Part shown: piece after piece, positions 60,772 through 64,000 of the stretch
Layout: each line of letters starts with the position of its first letter
How positions within the stretch are numbered: the stretch's first letter is position 1
Assembly: GCA_020632795.1 (NCBI GenBank)
Contig: JACKEV010000012.1
Span: 310,001-374,000, forward strand
Reading direction: 5' to 3'
Source: Alphaproteobacteria bacterium
Lineage (GTDB): Bacteria; Myxococcota_A; UBA796; CAJQPC01
Length of the DNA stretch: 64,000 bases
Made by a program: the position numbers and the translations under genes
The notes under the pieces: generated by a model
The model's database searches: none
The model's input: only the letters and a program-made list of their open reading frames with translations
What the model was told of the DNA's origin: nothing

Positions 60772-61815
60772 GTGCGCATCGCGGTGCTGGAGAACCTCAA
60801 ACAGAACGCCCCCCGGCGCCCGGGGGAGCCCGTGGACGCCTGGGTGGAGCTGGGCGACCCCGAGGACCTCCAGGAGATCCTCGACGCCCTGGCGCGCGGC
60901 GGGCATGAGGTTGCGCTCTTCGAGGGCGACCTGAGCCTGCTGGAGCGGCTGCCGGCGTTCGCGCCGGATCTGTGCTTCAACCTGTGCGAGGGGCACGTCG
61001 GGGAGGGCCGGGAGTGCCACGTGCCCGCGCTGCTGGAGATGCTGCGCATCCCCCGCACCGGCGCGGGCATCCCCGCGCTCGCCCTGACCCTCGACAAGCC
61101 GCTGACCCAGACCCTGCTCGCCGCCCGGGGGCTGCCCGTGCCCCCCTGGCAGGTCTTCGAGACCCCCGACCAGCCGCTCGATCCGGCGCTGCGCTTTCCT
61201 CTGTTCGTCAAGCCGGTGCGGGAGGGCTCCAGCAAGGGCGTGACGAACGAGAGCGTCGTCCGCAGCGCGCCGGAGCTGCGCGCGCGGGTGGCCTGGGTGC
61301 TGTCCACCTACGGTCAGCCGGCCATGGTGGAGCGCTTCATCCGGGGCCGGGAGGTCACCGTGGGGCTGCTCGGCAACCGCATCGGGCCCGGGGATGAGGG
61401 GGGCGGCGTCACAGCCCTTCCGCCCTTCGAGATCCTGTTCGGAGGCAGCGACGACGGCGTGTACACCCACGAGATCAAGTCCAGCATCCCGTGGGGGTGG
61501 GCGTCCGGGCAGAACTGGTCCTGCCCCGCGCCCCTCCCGCCGGCCCTGGATCAGGAGCTGGCCCGCCTGGCCCGCGCCGCCTTCGTGGCCACGGGCTGTC
61601 GGGACTACGCGCGGGTGGACTTCCGCCTGGACGTGGAGGACGGGCTCCGCCCCTACGTCCTGGAGGTCAACGCGCTCCCGGGCATCTTCCGCAACTGGAG
61701 CGACATCGCCTTCGAGGCCACCGCTGCCGGCATGACGTACGATGACCTCATCCTGGCCATCGTGGAGCACGCCGCTCGCCGCTGGGGCCTCACCGCGCCT
61801 GGAGGGAACCGATGA
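60772..61815 (+). CDS. ATP-grasp ligase (D-Ala-D-Ala-ligase-like), first copy
   Basis: The 347-residue protein has the D-alanine-D-alanine-ligase-like ATP-grasp layout: N-terminal domain with LCFNLCEGHVGEGRE, LTLDKPLTQTLLAARGLPVP lid region, FVKPVREGSSKGV phosphate loop, VERFIRGREVTVGLLGN, and the metal-binding C-terminal RVDFRLD plus VLEVNALPGI. These enzymes make peptide or amide bonds through acyl phosphates. It lacks typical Ddl context, so it more likely joins amino acids in a specialised pathway. It is coupled on both sides: one base from the radical SAM stop, four-base overlap with KamA. Confidence 0.8.
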   Translation: MRIAVLENLKQNAPRRPGEPVDAWVELGDPEDLQEILDALARGGHEVALFEGDLSLLERLPAFAPDLCFNLCEGHVGEGRECHVPALLEMLRIPRTGAGIPALALTLDKPLTQTLLAARGLPVPPWQVFETPDQPLDPALRFPLFVKPVREGSSKGVTNESVVRSAPELRARVAWVLSTYGQPAMVERFIRGREVTVGLLGNRIGPGDEGGGVTALPPFEILFGGSDDGVYTHEIKSSIPWGWASGQNWSCPAPLPPALDQELARLARAAFVATGCRDYARVDFRLDVEDGLRPYVLEVNALPGIFRNWSDIAFEATAAGMTYDDLILAIVEHAARRWGLTAPGGNR

Positions 61816-62936
61816 CAGACACCCCCGCACACGAGGACGCCGTGAGCCGCCCCGCCGCCCAGGACTGGGGGGACTGGCGCAAGCAGATGGCCCGCCGCAT
61901 CACCACCCTGGAGCAGCTCCGGGCGTGGATCGACGTCACGCCCGAGGAGGAGGAGGCCATCCTGCGGTGCAAGGGACGGTATCGGTGGAGCATCACCCAG
62001 CACTATGCCTCGCTCATGGACCCGCACGATCCGCGCTGCCCGATCCGGCTCCAGGCCGTGCCGGGGCTCGCCGAGCTGACCCCCGGGCCCACCGCCACGG
62101 TCGATCCGGTGGGCGACCGGGTCTACCGGAAGACCAACCGGGTCATCCACAAGTACCCGGATCGTGTGGTGTTCCTCGTCACGGCCGTCTGTCCGGTGTA
62201 CTGCCGGCATTGCACACGGAAGTTCCACACCACCGATCAGCAGGGCACCTACTTCGAGGAGAAGGAGGCCCGCTCGTTCGAGCCGGACTTCGCCTACATC
62301 GCCGCGCACCCCGAGATCCGGGATGTGCTGCTGACCGGCGGGGACCCGCTGGTGTACCCCGACGAGAAGATCGCGTTCATCCTGGAGAACCTCCGCGCCA
62401 TCCCCCACGTCGAGGTCATCCGGATCGGCAGCCGCTTCCCGGTGCTGATGCCGGACCGCATCACGCCCGAGCTGTGTCGGATCCTGGAGGCGCACCACCC
62501 GGTGTGGCTGAACACCCACTTCAACCACCCCAAGGAGATCACGCCCGCCTCCGCCGCGGCCTGCGACCGGCTGCTGCGTCACGGCGTGCCGGTGCAGAAC
62601 CAGTCCGTGCTGCTCAAGGGGGTCAACGACGACATCGACACGATGCGCGCGCTGGTGCACGGCCTGCTGAAGATCCGCGTCCGACCGTACTACCTCTACC
62701 ACTGTGACGACGTGGTGGGCGTCTCCCACTTCATGACCAGCCTGGAGGAGGGCCGCGCCATCATGGAGCAGCTCACCGGGTTCACCACCGGCTTCGCCGT
62801 GCCCCAGTACGTGTACACCACTGACCTGGGCAAGATCCCGGCCAGCAGGGAGGTGCTCCATCGGGACGCCCTGGGGGACGTCTGGGTGGAGAACTATCAA
62901 GGACAGAAGCGGAACCTGGGCCCCGTCCTGCGGTAG
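61812..62936 (+). CDS. KamA-family radical SAM aminomutase (lysine 2,3-aminomutase-like)
   Basis: The 374-residue PLP/radical SAM enzyme carries C127-x3-C131-x2-C134 (CPVYCRHCTRK) for the [4Fe-4S] cluster, with R136 placed as the carboxylate-binding Arg of lysine 2,3-aminomutase. D273 (VNDD) and D299 (YHCDD) sit where the two Asp residues bind the lysine epsilon-amino group, which supports L-lysine to beta-lysine conversion. The PLP lysine is probably K341, but the Gly-rich loop before it is shortened (TTDLGK in place of DAPGGGGK). The ATG overlaps the ATP-grasp stop. Confidence 0.8.
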   Translation: MTDTPAHEDAVSRPAAQDWGDWRKQMARRITTLEQLRAWIDVTPEEEEAILRCKGRYRWSITQHYASLMDPHDPRCPIRLQAVPGLAELTPGPTATVDPVGDRVYRKTNRVIHKYPDRVVFLVTAVCPVYCRHCTRKFHTTDQQGTYFEEKEARSFEPDFAYIAAHPEIRDVLLTGGDPLVYPDEKIAFILENLRAIPHVEVIRIGSRFPVLMPDRITPELCRILEAHHPVWLNTHFNHPKEITPASAAACDRLLRHGVPVQNQSVLLKGVNDDIDTMRALVHGLLKIRVRPYYLYHCDDVVGVSHFMTSLEEGRAIMEQLTGFTTGFAVPQYVYTTDLGKIPASREVLHRDALGDVWVENYQGQKRNLGPVLR

Positions 62937-62939
62937 GGG

Positions 62940-63914
62940 CTACCCGCCGGCTGCGCGCAGCGCGTTCCGAAGGATGTGGCGCAGGAAGCCCCCGGGCCCC
63001 AGCGGGTCGCTCAGCAGGATGGCGTCGCCGATGGAGGGGTGGTCCGGGGTGCCGGGGATGCAGAAGATCGCACAGTTGGCGTTCATCTCCAGGGCGAACA
63101 GACGGCCGTCGCGGCCCAGGCGCAGGTCGCAGCGGCCATAGCTGCGGCCGTGGACCCCCCGGAAGAGGGGCCGCACGACGGCCTCGATGCGGGCGATGAG
63201 CCCGGCGTCCTGCACGGGGAGCCAGTCGAGGGCGGCGCGCTCCTCGTCCTTGAGAGCGTAGTGGATGAAGGACTCGCCGGGGGGCAACCCCACACGGATG
63301 GGGCGCAGCACCCGCAGGCCGTCGGGGGCGTCGGGGTCCTCCAGGACCATGGCCGAGACCTCGTCGCCGTCGATGAACTCCTCGATGAGCACGCGGCCGA
63401 AGCGGTCGAGCAGGCGGGCGGCCTCGGCGCGCAGGGCGCCGGGGTCCTCAACCCGGGACGAGGGCCGCAGGCCGATGCTCGCGTAGCTGTCGTGGTGCTT
63501 CACGAACAGCGGGAAGCGCAGGCGTCGCCCGATGGCCTCGGCCTCGGCGAGGTTCTGGGCGAAGCCGTACGCCGGGGTGGGCACGTCCAGGGCGGCGCAG
63601 GTCTGCTTCATGCCCTCGCGGGTGACCGCGTAGAAGGCCGAATTTGCGCCGGTGAACGGCAGGCCGAGCTGCTCCAGGGCCTCCACCACGTCGATCCCGG
63701 CGATGGCCTGGTCGGGCGCGCCGTCGCACATGTTGAGGAAGACGTCGACGTCGCCGCGGGCCAGGGTGCCTAGCTCCTCCTGCGCCTTGCCCGGGTGGAT
63801 GAACCGGATGTCGAAGGTGTGCTCCGGCGCGAAGGCCCCGATGTCAGGGTCGCAGATGGGCACATAGGGGGTGGGGCCTCCTTCGGTCGTCGAGCACAGC
63901 ACACAGACGCGCAT
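62940..63914 (-). CDS. ATP-grasp ligase, second copy
   Basis: The 324-residue ATP-grasp protein has FLNMCDGAPDQ, FVKHHDSYASIGL (phosphate-binding Lys), EEFIDGDEVSAMVLED and the metal-binding YGRCDLRLGRDG...ALEMNANCAIF end. It is D-Ala-D-Ala-ligase-like, but distinct from the first copy. It converges on kamA with a three-base gap. Its ATG lies four bases after the stop of a truncated upstream gene, so it belongs to an operon that continues outside the window. Confidence 0.75.
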   Translation of the reverse strand: MRVCVLCSTTEGGPTPYVPICDPDIGAFAPEHTFDIRFIHPGKAQEELGTLARGDVDVFLNMCDGAPDQAIAGIDVVEALEQLGLPFTGANSAFYAVTREGMKQTCAALDVPTPAYGFAQNLAEAEAIGRRLRFPLFVKHHDSYASIGLRPSSRVEDPGALRAEAARLLDRFGRVLIEEFIDGDEVSAMVLEDPDAPDGLRVLRPIRVGLPPGESFIHYALKDEERAALDWLPVQDAGLIARIEAVVRPLFRGVHGRSYGRCDLRLGRDGRLFALEMNANCAIFCIPGTPDHPSIGDAILLSDPLGPGGFLRHILRNALRAAGG

Positions 63915-63918
63915 GGGC

Positions 63919-64000
63919 TCAGCCCTGCCCGAAGGCCAGCTCGAAGGCGTGGGTGCTGCGGGTGGCGTGCTCCCGCAGGATGAAGTCCCCCACGATGGCG
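63919..64000 (-). CDS. Partial gene, C-terminal 26 residues only
   Basis: On the minus strand an open frame enters from the window edge and stops at 63919 (ends ILREHATRSTHAFELAFGQG). The four-base gap to the ATP-grasp start suggests it is the upstream member of that operon. Too little is present to assign a family. Confidence 0.5.
   Translation of the reverse strand, partial: AIVGDFILREHATRSTHAFELAFGQG

Overview
This window is a compact, strongly GC-rich bacterial chromosome segment with no gene-free gap longer than about 235 bases. I see no rRNA, tRNA, CRISPR array, prophage or transposase. The gene style suggests a Myxococcota-type (former Deltaproteobacteria) bacterium: many secreted lipoproteins with Asp/Thr-rich linkers after the lipobox, MopE-like Asp-rich calcium-type repeats, FG-GAP propellers, choice-of-anchor-D modules, two C-terminal tails of the MYXO-CTERM kind, a eukaryotic-type Ser/Thr kinase, and proteins joining PKD modules to cytochrome c. 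The taxonomic placement is inference from gene content.

Layout. 1-5 kb: class Ia ribonucleotide reductase (nrdA, nrdB) facing a JmjC/cupin-type oxygenase. 5-12.5 kb: surface proteins, a carbamate kinase and a membrane J-domain protein. 12.5-15.4 kb: two tandem TauE/SafE permeases, a DUF523/TudS-like protein and a hemolysin-III/PAQR membrane protein. 15.4-22.4 kb: signalling genes (a possibly leaderless Ser/Thr kinase, a LuxR-type regulator, a protein that looks like a divergent RelA/SpoT synthetase, an HtrA-like protein lacking its catalytic His, and an OmpR/EnvZ-type two-component pair). 22.5-29.8 kb: five minus-strand lipoproteins built from anchor-D and vWA modules; two of them share an apparently perfect 1.49-kb direct repeat. 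29.9-41.7 kb: metG, a Ca/Na antiporter, a fibrinogen-like lipoprotein, an S33 peptidase, a TerB-Coq4 fusion, a CDGSH iron-sulfur protein, a 163-bp near-palindrome, a 26-codon membrane ORF, an LRR protein and an orphan Dam-type methylase. 41.8-54.5 kb: more surface proteins, a PI-PLC-like lipoprotein, two paralogous PKD-cytochrome c lipoproteins and a class III cyclase. 54.5-64 kb: an FAD oxidase and a PLP enzyme, then SET methyltransferase, desaturase-like diiron protein, B12-type radical SAM, ATP-grasp, KamA aminomutase, a convergent second ATP-grasp and one truncated gene.

Two observations stand out. First, four lipoprotein genes (starts at 25825, 27632, 29346 and 48236) each have TGTCACA-N16-CGTA upstream with exactly the same spacing. 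This matches the promoter motif I recall for ECF41-type sigma factors and predicts a shared envelope regulon. Second, the 57-64 kb block has the parts list of a pathway making a beta-lysine-containing or otherwise modified small peptide, or a related amino-acid conjugate. I do not recognise it as a characterised system.
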